Positions 50,405-59,634 of a DNA stretch of 63,116 nucleotides are shown here, one piece after another. The notes beneath the pieces were generated by a model. That model was not told where the DNA came from and made no database searches. It saw only the letters and a list, made by a program, of their open reading frames with translations. This stretch comes from Roseibium sp. (GTDB taxonomy: Bacteria; Pseudomonadota; Alphaproteobacteria; Rhizobiales; Stappiaceae), in the NCBI GenBank assembly GCA_017643925.1, contig JAEPML010000025.1, forward strand, positions 1 through 63,116, given 5' to 3'. Both the position numbers and the translations under genes were made by a program. Numbering within the stretch: the first letter of the stretch is position 1; the number at the start of each line of letters is the position of its first letter.

Positions 50405-51966
50405 ACCGGTTCCCCCGCACTTCGCCCGGATTGAACCAATGACTTGGGATCGGGAACGAGGTCCGCCACGATTTGTGCCGAACAGACAACACCGGGCAAT
50501 CCTGCTCCAGGATGCGTCCCGGCACCACATAAGTATAGGTTCTCAAGTTCCTCGCTTTTGTTGTGCGGCCGGAACCAGGAACTCTGGAGCAGTTTGGGCT
50601 CAAAAGAAAACGCAGCGCCCTGCCATGACAGGAGGCGCTCACGAAAGTCCACTGGTGTCAGGACGCGCGAACTCACCACATGCTTGGAGAGCTCAGGCAA
50701 TACCGTTTCTTCAAGCTGCGCTTCAATCTTCTTGCGGTAGTTTTCGGCAAATGTCGTCCAATCTGTGCCGCTCGCCAGGTTGGGAACCGGGCTGAGGACA
50801 TAAAACGCGTCACAACCCTCTGGGGCGACGGACGGATCGTTGGCCGATGGACGGTGCAGATAGAGGCTGAAATCTTCCGCCAGGTGTTTCTTGATGAAGA
50901 TATCTTCCAGCAGCCCCTTGTAGCGCGGCCCGAACAGCATCGTGTGATGACCGACGTCGTCATAGCGGCGGTCGGTGCCGAAATACCAGACGAACAGGCT
51001 CATCGAGAAGTCGCCGTGTTTGATCTTGCGGTCGGTCCAGCGTTTGCGTGGGTGGTCTTTCAGGAGCTTGCCGTATGTCATCGCTGAATCGCAATTGGAC
51101 ACAACGATGTCCGCAGGCACGGTCTCGCCGGACACAAGACGGACCCCCGTCGCTCTTTTGCCGTCGGTCAAAATGGTTTCAACGGTCTCATTCAGACGGA
51201 TGGTGCCATTGTTCTTTTCAACGAGGCCCGCAATACCGTGGGCAAGCTTGTTCGTTCCGCCCATCGCATAGTGAACGCCGTGCTTGCTCTCAAGATGCGC
51301 TATCAGGCAGTAAAACGACGTTGTGGTGAAGGGATTGCCGCCAATGAGTAGTGGGTGAAATGAGAAGACCGACCTCAGTTTTTCGCTTTTGAAGTGTTTC
51401 TTGACGACGCTGTAGACCGACCTGTATCCGCCAAGACGAACGAGTTGCGCAAATGTGCTCAGCGTGAAAGTCAGGCTGTGAAAGGGCTTGTCGGCAAGCT
51501 CAAGGAAAGCATACTCGTAGATCTGCCGGCTTTCTTCCATGAAGGAGCGGTATCCGGCTACGTCGTCCGGCTCAAATCGGGCGATTTCAGCTTCCATGGC
51601 GGCCCTATCTGCCGAATAGGTGAACACCGAGCCATCGGAGAAACGAATCTTGTAGAACGGGCTGTTCTCGCGAATGTCGAGATCATCTTCCAGTCTGCCG
51701 CCGCAATCCTCCCAGAGCTTTTCGAAGAGCCATGGTGCGGTGATGATCGTCGGGCCGGCATCGAACACAAACCCGTCCTGCCGGTAGGCATAGGCGCGGC
51801 CGCCCGGTGCGTCCAGCGGATCGAAAACCGTTACCCGGTAGCCTCTTTTGCCCAAGAGGGCCGCGGCGGACAGCCCGCCGACGCCCGCCCCGATCACGAC
51901 GGCGTGGGGCGCTCCTGACCACTCCGGTTCCGTGATCGTTGATGGAATGTCCGGGGCAATGTTCAC
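50401..51966 (-). CDS. crtI: Phytoene desaturase
   Basis: The 521-aa FAD protein contains AVVIGAGVGGLSAAALLGKRGYRVTVFDPLDAPGGRAY at the N-terminus and the C-terminal signature NLYLCGAGTHPGAGLPGVVCSAQIVADL. It desaturates phytoene to neurosporene or lycopene. I chose GTG 51966 since GGAAAGGAG is 8 nt upstream and the length matches the family; an ATG at 52008 would add 14 residues. A perfect PpsR palindrome lies just upstream. Confidence 0.95.
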   Translation of the reverse strand: MNIAPDIPSTITEPEWSGAPHAVVIGAGVGGLSAAALLGKRGYRVTVFDPLDAPGGRAYAYRQDGFVFDAGPTIITAPWLFEKLWEDCGGRLEDDLDIRENSPFYKIRFSDGSVFTYSADRAAMEAEIARFEPDDVAGYRSFMEESRQIYEYAFLELADKPFHSLTFTLSTFAQLVRLGGYRSVYSVVKKHFKSEKLRSVFSFHPLLIGGNPFTTTSFYCLIAHLESKHGVHYAMGGTNKLAHGIAGLVEKNNGTIRLNETVETILTDGKRATGVRLVSGETVPADIVVSNCDSAMTYGKLLKDHPRKRWTDRKIKHGDFSMSLFVWYFGTDRRYDDVGHHTMLFGPRYKGLLEDIFIKKHLAEDFSLYLHRPSANDPSVAPEGCDAFYVLSPVPNLASGTDWTTFAENYRKKIEAQLEETVLPELSKHVVSSRVLTPVDFRERLLSWQGAAFSFEPKLLQSSWFRPHNKSEELENLYLCGAGTHPGAGLPGVVCSAQIVADLVPDPKSLVQSGRSAGEPV

Positions 51967-52034
51967 GCTCGTGCTCCTTTCCCCATCGATTCGGCCTGGC
52001 TGGACCACCGCCTGCCAATCAGGCTCTTCCTTTG

Positions 52035-52052
52035 TGTAAATTTTAGTTTACA
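52035..52052 (-). promoter_or_regulatory. PpsR site upstream of crtIB
   Basis: TGTAAATTTTAGTTTACA is a perfect TGT-N12-ACA palindrome, 69 bp upstream of the crtI start and 33 bp from the end of the preceding same-strand gene. It probably controls crtIB. A -35-like TTTACA lies in its distal half, but I see no clear -10. Confidence 0.7.
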
Positions 52053-52084
52053 CTTTTCTGTCTCAGAAAGAAGACCCTTTCGGA

Positions 52085-52864
52085 TTATTCTGCGGCATCC
52101 AGGTCGAGAGGCCTGCCGCTGGAAGGTTTTGCAGACCTGTTCAGGAAACGACGGCTGACTTGATGGCGATGGTAGAAGATCAGTGCCAGACCAGTTGCAA
52201 GAGGGATCGCCCAGAGCCCGGGCGCCAGTGCGAGCTCCGGCATCAGGCGCACGGCACCAAATGCAAAGAAGGCCGTGTAGACCGAGATTCCGGTTCCAAC
52301 AATCGCCTTTATGTGTTCAAGCAACCACTCGACCGGGCCCGGGTTGCGCTTGAGCAGGAACCAGACATTCGTTGCAACCGTCGCAAATCCGACCATGGAA
52401 ATGCCAATCATCATGGGCTGCGCGATCAGCACACCCTGCAGCGCGCAGTTTGCGGACGCGATGAAAAGAGCGGCCTGCAGTCCCCAGTTCAAGGGCGTCT
52501 GATTTTTGCGCTGGTCTCGTTTGTTGACCGCGCAAAGCCAGCCGTACCAGGCAAGGTTGACTGTCAGAAGCCCGAGATAAAGCATCATCCAGCCAAAAAT
52601 ACCACGGACGAGAACCGGATCGGAGAACGCCTCGTGGTGGACGAGATGCGGGTGGGTGGCCATTGGGGCCAGCAGCGTAAGCGTTGCCATCAGCATGGCG
52701 ACGGTGCCGGTGAACAGCATGGCCGCGGCGAAGAGCCGGCCCCACCAGCGGTGTCGTTCGCCCCCTTTCTTGGCAAAAACCGGAACCCAGAAACCAATCA
52801 GTCCTGGAGCACCTGTCGCGATATGAAGAGCGATGAACACTTTGAAGAGGTCATAAACGGTCAT
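52085..52864 (-). CDS. DUF2306-like multi-pass membrane protein, 259 aa, unknown function
   Basis: The protein has about seven hydrophobic helices. The opening reads MTVYDLFKVFIALHIATGAPGLIGFWVPVFAKKGGERHRWWGRLFAAAM; the H..TG..GL..F..P..AKKG...HR..GR pattern resembles DUF2306-type membrane proteins, some of which bind haem-like groups through conserved His. The call is tentative. It lies upstream of the crtI promoter on the same strand and diverges from the P450 gene with only 52 bp between starts, so the two may be co-regulated. It is not a standard photosynthesis-cluster gene that I know. Confidence 0.6.
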   Translation of the reverse strand: MTVYDLFKVFIALHIATGAPGLIGFWVPVFAKKGGERHRWWGRLFAAAMLFTGTVAMLMATLTLLAPMATHPHLVHHEAFSDPVLVRGIFGWMMLYLGLLTVNLAWYGWLCAVNKRDQRKNQTPLNWGLQAALFIASANCALQGVLIAQPMMIGISMVGFATVATNVWFLLKRNPGPVEWLLEHIKAIVGTGISVYTAFFAFGAVRLMPELALAPGLWAIPLATGLALIFYHRHQVSRRFLNRSAKPSSGRPLDLDAAE

Positions 52865-52916
52865 GGGTGCGGATCTCCCGTGATGGACTGCTACACCTTG
52901 AGGGTCGGAGGGAAAA

Positions 52917-54308
52917 ATGTCGGTAGCTGAGACTTTTTATGTTCCACCGCGCCCGTCGCGTTTGCCGCCCGTCATGGCGCTTTTGCGCACGGTCTGGAAC
53001 GGGGAAGGAGACCTTCTCAGCCTGTTGCCCGGCGCCGCCTTCGCGATGGATGCCGGGGCACTCGGCTATTCGCGACGTTCGATCAAGTTGTTCAACGATC
53101 CGGAACTTGTGCGTCAGATCCTTCACGACGCGGACGGCATCTTTCCCAAGAGCGACCTCATGGTTGGCGCGCTGGAGGCTCTGATCGGCGATTCCATTTT
53201 TGTTTCGGATGGTGCGAAGTGGCGACGGCAACGGGCGATGATCGACCCGGCCTTTTCCAAGATGCGTTTGACACACGCCTTCAAGGCGATGCAGCAAGCC
53301 GTTGACGCCTATGTCGAACGCCTTCATTCGAGCGCCGAACGCGGCGAGATTTTGTCGCTCGACCGGATCATGAGCGAGCTGACGGCGGATATCATCTGCA
53401 GGACGGTGTTTTCGACATCTCTCGACACCCAGATTTCGAGAGACGTTTTCGACGATTTCGAGGTTTTTGAGCGCGGAGTGGCTCAAGTGAAGATCTGGCG
53501 GCTGATCATGGACCCGGCCTGGACGAAGGTGCCCCAGAGCGAAGATGTGCTGGCAGCCTGTAAACGAATTCGCCACCATCTGGGCGGGTTGATCGATACA
53601 CATACCGGCGCTGACGCTGACCGGTTCGACGACATTGCCAGCGCGGTTATTTCCGCGCGGGACGCTGAAACCGGCGAGCCCTTTACGCGCGACGAGCTCA
53701 TCGACCAGCTTGGGGTCTTTTTCCTGGCGGGACACGAGACAACGGCCAGTGCGCTCACATGGGCATTTTATATGCTCGCGATGTGTCCCGAGATACTTGC
53801 GAGGCTGCGAAGCGAAGTCGACGCTGTCGCCGAGGGCGAGGAACTCACCTACGAGGCGACACGTTCGCTCACCTACACCAGAGCGATTTTCCGGGAAACG
53901 CTGCGGCTCTACCCGCCAATCACCTTCATGCCGCGCGTTGCTCTCAAGGCAACACGGATCGGCACCTACAAGGTTCGCAAAGGTGCACTCCTGATGATTT
54001 CGCCCTGGACGCTTCATCGGCACACGCGATACTGGACGGATCCTGATTGCTTTGATCCCGACCGTTTCATGCCGGATCGAGAGAAGGAGGTTCTGCCCGG
54101 AACCTACATTCCTTTCGGGTCCGGACCTCACACCTGCGTCGGCGCTGGTTTCGCGGCGATTGAAAGCGCATTGATCCTTGGGCGCCTGACTCGCGCGTTC
54201 GACTTTTCTCCGGTCGAAACCGGAGGCGTAAGGCCGGCTGCGCGCCTGACAACGCGGCCTTCCCAGGAGATCCAGGTGCGGGTCAGGAGCAGGAGCCATG
54301 GGCACTAA
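52917..54308 (+). CDS. Cytochrome P450
   Basis: The 463-aa enzyme has the I-helix AGHETT (271-276), the K-helix ExxR ETLR (327-330) and the haem loop FGSGPHTCVGAGFA with Cys407 as thiolate ligand. It starts at ATG 52917 with GGAGGG upstream. P450s insert oxygen using electrons from a redox partner; none is seen here. Its place between crtI and bch genes, with no crtA in the window, suggests a carotenoid hydroxylase or ketolase, but this is inference. It diverges from the membrane protein at 52085 and converges with the ATP-grasp gene with a 26-nt overlap. Confidence 0.93.
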   Translation: MSVAETFYVPPRPSRLPPVMALLRTVWNGEGDLLSLLPGAAFAMDAGALGYSRRSIKLFNDPELVRQILHDADGIFPKSDLMVGALEALIGDSIFVSDGAKWRRQRAMIDPAFSKMRLTHAFKAMQQAVDAYVERLHSSAERGEILSLDRIMSELTADIICRTVFSTSLDTQISRDVFDDFEVFERGVAQVKIWRLIMDPAWTKVPQSEDVLAACKRIRHHLGGLIDTHTGADADRFDDIASAVISARDAETGEPFTRDELIDQLGVFFLAGHETTASALTWAFYMLAMCPEILARLRSEVDAVAEGEELTYEATRSLTYTRAIFRETLRLYPPITFMPRVALKATRIGTYKVRKGALLMISPWTLHRHTRYWTDPDCFDPDRFMPDREKEVLPGTYIPFGSGPHTCVGAGFAAIESALILGRLTRAFDFSPVETGGVRPAARLTTRPSQEIQVRVRSRSHGH

Positions 54309-55596
54309 CGGGTTTGACTGCGGGCGATGAGGCCTCGCTCCGGTCGGTCCTTTGCGGCGGCCAGGCAATGTCGCGTGTTGCAGCTTCGCCGAAGGTTCGG
54401 CCACGAAACATGACCTGCTTTAGAACAGGCCACGAGTAGGGTGTCATGAGCGGAAAAGGGGCGGGGTCGGCCAGGGACCAGAGGACGTCCCTCGCGCTCA
54501 GCATTGCGCGAAGATGGCGAAGGGCCTTTTGCGGCCGGAAAATGTTGCCATAGACCTGCAAAAGCGTTGTGTGCGCTTCCTGAAAGCGCTCGCCCGGCTT
54601 AGTTCCGACTTCTGTCGCCCCTTCGAAATTCGTGATCGCGTCTGCAATGTCCTCGGGGCAAAGAAAGTGAATGCCACTGGTCAGGCGCGGGTTGCATTCC
54701 AGCGGCCATGGCGTCCCGTCCTCGTCCACGATGAAATCGAAGGCCAGAAAATAGGAATAGCGGCAGGACTTTGCGAAATCGGCGACCCAGCGTTTCACCT
54801 GTTGCAAATCGTCTACGCGCTGAAAGCAGACCGAGACTGTTCCGGCAAAGACAAGGCCTTCATAGGTGACATGTGCGAGCACCTCGCCATCGCGGCATAG
54901 GCTCAACGTACTGACCTCACGCCCGAAAATGCGCTTTTGTATGATCGTTTCCGAATTCCCAGGCACTTCCTTCGCGAGGCTGTCTGGTGACAGCATGCGC
55001 AATTCCTGGCCGGAGCAGCCGAGCCTCGGTTTCAGGACGGTGTCGCAAGAACCCGCAAGGCGCGGTGCCTGTGCGTCGGAGGCAAGGCGTGTTTCCGGGA
55101 CCTTCAAGCCTGCTTTTTCAGCAATTTGGATAAAGATGTATTTGTCGTGCAGGGCCTGGAGGTCTTCGTTCGGAAGCGCGAACAGACGTGTTCGATCCGG
55201 CAGCCTGTTTTTCAGCAGGCTGACGTGGAGTGCCTCCTCGGAAACGGGAAGGATCAGATCAACGTCTTCGCGCACCACGATATCGAGCAGGCAGGACAAA
55301 TAGTGTTCCTGACAGCTGTGCGGCGAAGGTGTTTTAAACGACTTCGCGACCGCGTTTGACGCCCGGCAGAGATGAAAGGCGAAAGGGTCGGCGACCAGCA
55401 CCCGGCATCCGGCTGCGGCGAGTGCACGCGCGAGTTCGAGCGCTTTCGGCAGACGTCCAAGCGTCAGCAACACGGTTAAGGATTTGCCGTGTGACACAAC
55501 GTCTGTCTCCAGCTTCGGGTGCATCGGGCAGACCGGGTCCTTTTCAGCGATACGCCGCAGATGGTGCTCGTTCGCCTCATGCTGCGTCCGCGCCAT
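54283..55596 (-). CDS. ATP-grasp enzyme of unknown substrate, downstream of bchO
   Basis: The 437-aa protein has an N-terminal Rossmann-type region (LLTLGRLPKALELARALAAAGCRVLVADPF), a preATP-grasp region, and an ATP-grasp domain. LHDKYIFIQIAEKAGLKVPET, DTVLKPRLGCSGQEL and the metal-site FDFIVDEDGTPWPLECNPRLTSGIHF are visible; ECNPR is the classic E.N.R cluster. Such enzymes join an acyl phosphate to a nucleophile, usually an amine or thiol. The gene is the last in bchI-bchD-bchO, overlapping bchO by 20 nt, so it is probably co-expressed. Start choice between ATG 55596 and 55524 is open. Its substrate is unknown. Confidence 0.85.
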   Translation of the reverse strand: MARTQHEANEHHLRRIAEKDPVCPMHPKLETDVVSHGKSLTVLLTLGRLPKALELARALAAAGCRVLVADPFAFHLCRASNAVAKSFKTPSPHSCQEHYLSCLLDIVVREDVDLILPVSEEALHVSLLKNRLPDRTRLFALPNEDLQALHDKYIFIQIAEKAGLKVPETRLASDAQAPRLAGSCDTVLKPRLGCSGQELRMLSPDSLAKEVPGNSETIIQKRIFGREVSTLSLCRDGEVLAHVTYEGLVFAGTVSVCFQRVDDLQQVKRWVADFAKSCRYSYFLAFDFIVDEDGTPWPLECNPRLTSGIHFLCPEDIADAITNFEGATEVGTKPGERFQEAHTTLLQVYGNIFRPQKALRHLRAMLSARDVLWSLADPAPFPLMTPYSWPVLKQVMFRGRTFGEAATRDIAWPPQRTDRSEASSPAVKPVSAHGSCS

Positions 55597-56500
55597 TCGA
55601 GTGGCCGTTCGAAACGATGGTCTCGATCCAGCCGACAACGACTTCCGCATGGCATTCATGCACCAGGTGCCCACCTGTTGGGGTCAGGGTGAGACTGCCG
55701 TGAGGTGCAAGGCCCGCTGCTCTCTTCGAGCTTGTGGCCGGAACCATCGGATCGTCTTCTGCCGCAAACAGATCGAGCGGCGTTGGCAGGCGCCGAAGCA
55801 TGGCGTTGAGACGGGTCAAATCCCAGGAGGCCATCATGCCGAGCGCGCCGCGCACGTGTCCGGCCGATCCCAGCAGCCGGCGATAGATTTCTTCGCCGAG
55901 GGTATCGATTGGAGACCCGGTTGCCGCCAGTAGGTTTTGACCCAGTGGTGTTGACTTTGCCAAAAGGGAAAACATCGAGGCCGATAGCGGGTTCGCAAAA
56001 AGCGCTTTTGCCATAGGAGACAGAACACGATTTCCACGGATCGGCTTGAGCGCCCCGTTTATGCCAAGAACGCGATGCGAGTGTCGGCCGTGCTTCATGG
56101 ATTTTTGAGCGGCAGAAACGAGAGAGACGCCTATGACGGCGCCAGCCGAGTGGCCGATGATGGTAAGCGGTTGGAAAGCCAACTCATTCATGAGAGACCG
56201 GATCGAGGTCGTCATGCCTTCCAGGGAGAGGTCCGGCGACGCAGTTGGCTGTGTAAAACCATGGCACGGGAGATCCGGGACGATCAGCCTGAAACGGTTC
56301 TCCAGAAGCGGCACCACATTGCGCCATGAAAACGAGGCGGCGCCGGTCCCGTGTATCAAGAGAACACAGGGTGCGGTTCGTGATCCAAGGTCCTGAACAT
56401 GCCAGCGATAACCCGCAACTTCGACAAATCGGCTGGCATCGCGAAACGGCCAATCGCTTCCGTCTCTCTCCCAATTCAGCCAGTCGCGATCCCGCTTCAT
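55577..56500 (-). CDS. bchO: Alpha/beta hydrolase, magnesium chelatase accessory protein
   Basis: The 307-aa alpha/beta hydrolase has the oxyanion block VLLIHGTGAASFSWRNVVPLL, the nucleophile elbow GHSAGA (Ser) and the late His in GGHLVHECHAE. The N-terminal WLNWERDGSDWPFRDASRFVEVAGYRWHVQDLG is typical of BchO. Its exact role is unsettled; it is linked to Mg-chelatase. The start overlaps bchD by 4 nt. Confidence 0.93.
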   Translation of the reverse strand: MKRDRDWLNWERDGSDWPFRDASRFVEVAGYRWHVQDLGSRTAPCVLLIHGTGAASFSWRNVVPLLENRFRLIVPDLPCHGFTQPTASPDLSLEGMTTSIRSLMNELAFQPLTIIGHSAGAVIGVSLVSAAQKSMKHGRHSHRVLGINGALKPIRGNRVLSPMAKALFANPLSASMFSLLAKSTPLGQNLLAATGSPIDTLGEEIYRRLLGSAGHVRGALGMMASWDLTRLNAMLRRLPTPLDLFAAEDDPMVPATSSKRAAGLAPHGSLTLTPTGGHLVHECHAEVVVGWIETIVSNGHSNGADAA

Positions 56501-58371
56501 GCTCTTGCCTCCACAAGGGACGCATTCACAACATCCGACATCGACCCGGCATCCGCATGGTGCAGGAAATGCAGATCCGCGCCCATCGTTTCTGCCAGTG
56601 AGGCTACGGATTCTCGCGGGCGGCGGGCAATGTCGATGCAGATCGAGCGCATTTCAAGGCTCCGGTATTGGCCTGCAACAAGCCCAAGCTCTTCTTTGGC
56701 GCGGTTTCTGTCCGGTTCGCCGTTGCGTGCAATGTTTCCGCGTCCGTCGGTCAGCAAAACCATGACCGGTGTGCTGCCTTGCCGGCGGACGGACAAGGCA
56801 AGTTCCAGCCCCTTTTCCAGTCCGGAGACAAGGGGTGTCGGGCCACCACCCGGCAGACCCGCAAGTTTGCGTTTTGCCATGACCAGCGAACGCGTCGGTG
56901 GCAGCACTGTTTCTGCGCCCCTGCCGCGGAATGCAATCATGGCAACCTCATCGCGGCGCACGTAGCACCTGGACAGAAGCTGCTCGATCGCTCCTTTGGT
57001 CTCTCCGAGGCGTTCCAGAGCCGTTGATCCTGATGCATCCACCATGAAGATGGCGGTTGAAGGCGTTTCATGGCGCAAACGCTGGAAGCGATAGTCATCC
57101 CGTGTGATCAGCGCGCGAGGCTGTTTCACACGCCGTTTGTCCTGATCAGACATACGCGCGAACAACACGGCCCGGTTCTGGCTGCGGATCACCTGCCAGG
57201 GGGCGGCAGCGCGCAGCGTCGCAATAATGCTCGGCCGCGCGTCCGGGAAGGGCGCTGCACGGGAAACGGCAACCGGCCGTCCGCGGCGGGCGTTCTTCTG
57301 CGGAGTTCCTGCTTTCCCCGTCCTGGAAGTACTGGACCGCACCGGACATTTGCCCGCAAGTTCCGGCAGCCCAGAGACAGTTCCAGCTTCAACCGCGGAG
57401 AGCAACTCAGTCAACTCAGTCAGGTCCTGCGGTGAGTTGGTCCGGTCCGCATCTTTCAATTCGGCCTCGGCTGGTTCGGGCTGTTTGGCTTGGCATCCAT
57501 CGGGAGACGGTTGCGCGCTGTCTTCGGGAACCTGATCTTCTTTCTGGACCGGCTGCGCCTGCAGTTTGACACCAAGGCACAAGCGCAAGGCTGCCAGCGC
57601 TTCGGCTTCGCAGACCTTGTCCCGGCCATCCATGGCTGCCAGCATGCGAGCGACCATGGTGAGATAACGCAAGCGACGCAAAGAAGAACAGCCAGCCGCT
57701 CGGGCTACCTGGTCCAGAAATTCTGTGATTGCGAGTGAGAGTTCAACGTCTTGCCAGGTCAGCGACGCATCTCCCCGAACGCCCGGGCTTGTCTCGGACA
57801 CTTCGCTCCAAGAGACGGCATTCAGATCAGCGATCAGGCCGAGGCGGTCCGAGAGCGCCTTTGGAAGGTGCTCTTCGGGTGAAGCGGATTCATCAAGTGC
57901 AATTACCTGAAAGCGTGATTTCACCTGTTCGAAACTTCGATCATTCGATTGCAAGAGTGCGCGGCACGCTTTCGTATCGATTGCGTCGCCAATGACGGCT
58001 GCAGTTGCAGCGTCCAGTCTTTCGGCCATGGGCAGGAGCAAAACGCCCTGGTCTGCGCGTGCCAGCAGGCCGGGCATTGTGACAACCCGCCCAGTCTTGG
58101 CAGTTGCGGGAATGTCGATGCTGCCCTGGAGAGCGGAATGACCGACGGAATTCGGGACCCTGATCCAGTGCGTTCCGGAGCCGAAAATGTCCCTCAGATA
58201 CGCAACATAGGCGTCACGGACGCCACCTGCACGCGCTTTCAGCCACAGGCCGCCCAACTGACTGCCGCCGCTTTTGAGAAGTCTTGCCGCAAGAAGTGCG
58301 TCCTCCCAGGCACCGGGCCGATGGCAGTCCGGAACGGGTTCTAAGCCGCGCACTGCACCGTGTTCAGCCAT
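56497..58371 (-). CDS. bchD: Magnesium chelatase subunit D
   Basis: The 624-aa protein has a degenerate AAA+ N-terminal part, a Pro/acidic linker (about residues 270-340) and a C-terminal von Willebrand/integrin-I domain with the MIDAS FMVDASGSTALERLGETKGAIEQLLSRCYVRRDEVAMIAFRG. It forms the chelatase motor with BchI and acts on BchH. ATG 58371 overlaps the bchI stop by 8 nt; a longer open frame (to 58521) lies inside bchI and is rejected. Confidence 0.95.
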   Translation of the reverse strand: MAEHGAVRGLEPVPDCHRPGAWEDALLAARLLKSGGSQLGGLWLKARAGGVRDAYVAYLRDIFGSGTHWIRVPNSVGHSALQGSIDIPATAKTGRVVTMPGLLARADQGVLLLPMAERLDAATAAVIGDAIDTKACRALLQSNDRSFEQVKSRFQVIALDESASPEEHLPKALSDRLGLIADLNAVSWSEVSETSPGVRGDASLTWQDVELSLAITEFLDQVARAAGCSSLRRLRYLTMVARMLAAMDGRDKVCEAEALAALRLCLGVKLQAQPVQKEDQVPEDSAQPSPDGCQAKQPEPAEAELKDADRTNSPQDLTELTELLSAVEAGTVSGLPELAGKCPVRSSTSRTGKAGTPQKNARRGRPVAVSRAAPFPDARPSIIATLRAAAPWQVIRSQNRAVLFARMSDQDKRRVKQPRALITRDDYRFQRLRHETPSTAIFMVDASGSTALERLGETKGAIEQLLSRCYVRRDEVAMIAFRGRGAETVLPPTRSLVMAKRKLAGLPGGGPTPLVSGLEKGLELALSVRRQGSTPVMVLLTDGRGNIARNGEPDRNRAKEELGLVAGQYRSLEMRSICIDIARRPRESVASLAETMGADLHFLHHADAGSMSDVVNASLVEARA

Positions 58372-59401
58372 GGCCGGCGCCTGCACTGACCGCGGCAATG
58401 GCGCGCTCCACACGTGGAGCACTGCCGGCATCGTCAAGTGGGTCGCGACGCAGGCGGTGACAAAGCACCAGCGGAGAAATCTCGGATACGTCGCTCCAGG
58501 TGGCCTCCTGCCGTCCGCCAAGTGCAGCTGAGGCTCTGCAGGCGCGCATCAGCGTCAATTCACCCCGCATTCCGTCTATGCCAAGCCCCATGCACAGCTG
58601 GGACATGCGGGTGAGGACATCTTCGGGAATGTCTACGTAGCGCAGGATCTTGCGCGCCTTGACGACACGGTTGCGGATGGCGGCATCTTTGCGCGCCCAG
58701 CTCTGGCAGAACCCATCCGCGTCCGCCTCGTACGCGTCCCTGCGCCGGATCACCTCGATCCGCTGTTTCAGGTCATCGATGGTGCGCACGTCCACGGCCA
58801 GACCGAATCTGTCCAACAATTGCGGGCGCAAGTCTCCTTCTTCCGGGTTGCCGCTGCCCACAAGCGCGAAACGGGCGGCGTGACGGATGCTGAGACCTTC
58901 GCGTTCAACAACGTTGACACCTGAGGCCGCAGCATCCAGCAGAAGGTCGACAAGGTGATCTTCCAGCAGGTTGACCTCGTCAATATAGAGAAAGCCTCTG
59001 TTGGCGGCTGCCAAAAGTCCCGGTTCAAAATCCTTTTCACCGGCAACGAGTGCTTTTTCGAGATCAAGCGCACCGCATATTCTGTCTTCAGTCGCTCCAA
59101 GCGGCAAGTCGACCATGGGGGTCCGGGCTTTCACTACCCTAGGCGGTTTTCCTCCGTCACTACGGTTACAGATGGGACAGGCGTTTTGAGGACGGGACGG
59201 TTCGCAATTGAACCGGCAACCGGTGCGGGTTTCGATTTTTGGCAGCAGTTCTGCCAACGCGCGGACGGCGGTGGATTTACCTGTGCCCCGGTCACCAAAA
59301 ATCAATACGCCGCCTAGTAGTGGCTCCACTGCTGCCATTAGCAGCGCTTTCTTCATGTCCTCCTGGGCAACGATTGCTGAAAAGGGAAATGGATTGGACA
59401 T
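58364..59401 (-). CDS. bchI: Magnesium chelatase AAA+ subunit I
   Basis: The 345-aa protein has Walker A FGDRGTGKSTAVRALAELLP (about residues 34-53), Walker B LYIDEVNLLEDHLVD, the sensor GSGNPEEGDLRPQLLDRFGL and an extra Cys pair CPICN after the P-loop. It drives Mg2+ insertion. It is the first gene of bchI-bchD-bchO-ATP-grasp, 19 nt from a PpsR palindrome. The start region MSNPFPFSAIVAQEDMKKAL is typical. Confidence 0.97.
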   Translation of the reverse strand: MSNPFPFSAIVAQEDMKKALLMAAVEPLLGGVLIFGDRGTGKSTAVRALAELLPKIETRTGCRFNCEPSRPQNACPICNRSDGGKPPRVVKARTPMVDLPLGATEDRICGALDLEKALVAGEKDFEPGLLAAANRGFLYIDEVNLLEDHLVDLLLDAAASGVNVVEREGLSIRHAARFALVGSGNPEEGDLRPQLLDRFGLAVDVRTIDDLKQRIEVIRRRDAYEADADGFCQSWARKDAAIRNRVVKARKILRYVDIPEDVLTRMSQLCMGLGIDGMRGELTLMRACRASAALGGRQEATWSDVSEISPLVLCHRLRRDPLDDAGSAPRVERAIAAVSAGAGHG

Positions 59402-59420
59402 AGTTCCCGCCTGTTATCAG

Positions 59421-59438
59421 TGTCAACATAAGTTGACA
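59421..59438 (-). promoter_or_regulatory. PpsR site directly upstream of bchI
   Basis: TGTCAACATAAGTTGACA is a perfect TGT-N12-ACA palindrome ending 20 bp before the bchI start codon. Its own TTGACA would be too close to serve as -35 for a downstream start; it may instead block a promoter lying further upstream (towards 59460), where AGTCAA/TTGACT occurs. Confidence 0.7.
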
Positions 59439-59634
59439 CATTTTCCGGAAGGAATGAAGTCAATTTTTTGCAGAATTCGTTTCGTCTATTCCCTCGCTTG
59501 GGCCAGACATTGAGGTTTGGGTGTTGATTTTTACTGAGAACTGACCCGTTAGAGCGTGATTTTTTCACTGAGAACTGACCCATGTTTAAACCCACCCCTG
59601 CGTGATTTCGGCGGGGGACGACGGAGTGATAGAC

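Noticed and set aside
52851..54404. 517-aa minus-strand open frame opposite the P450
   Set aside because: The P450 on the plus strand has all diagnostic motifs; this frame has none.
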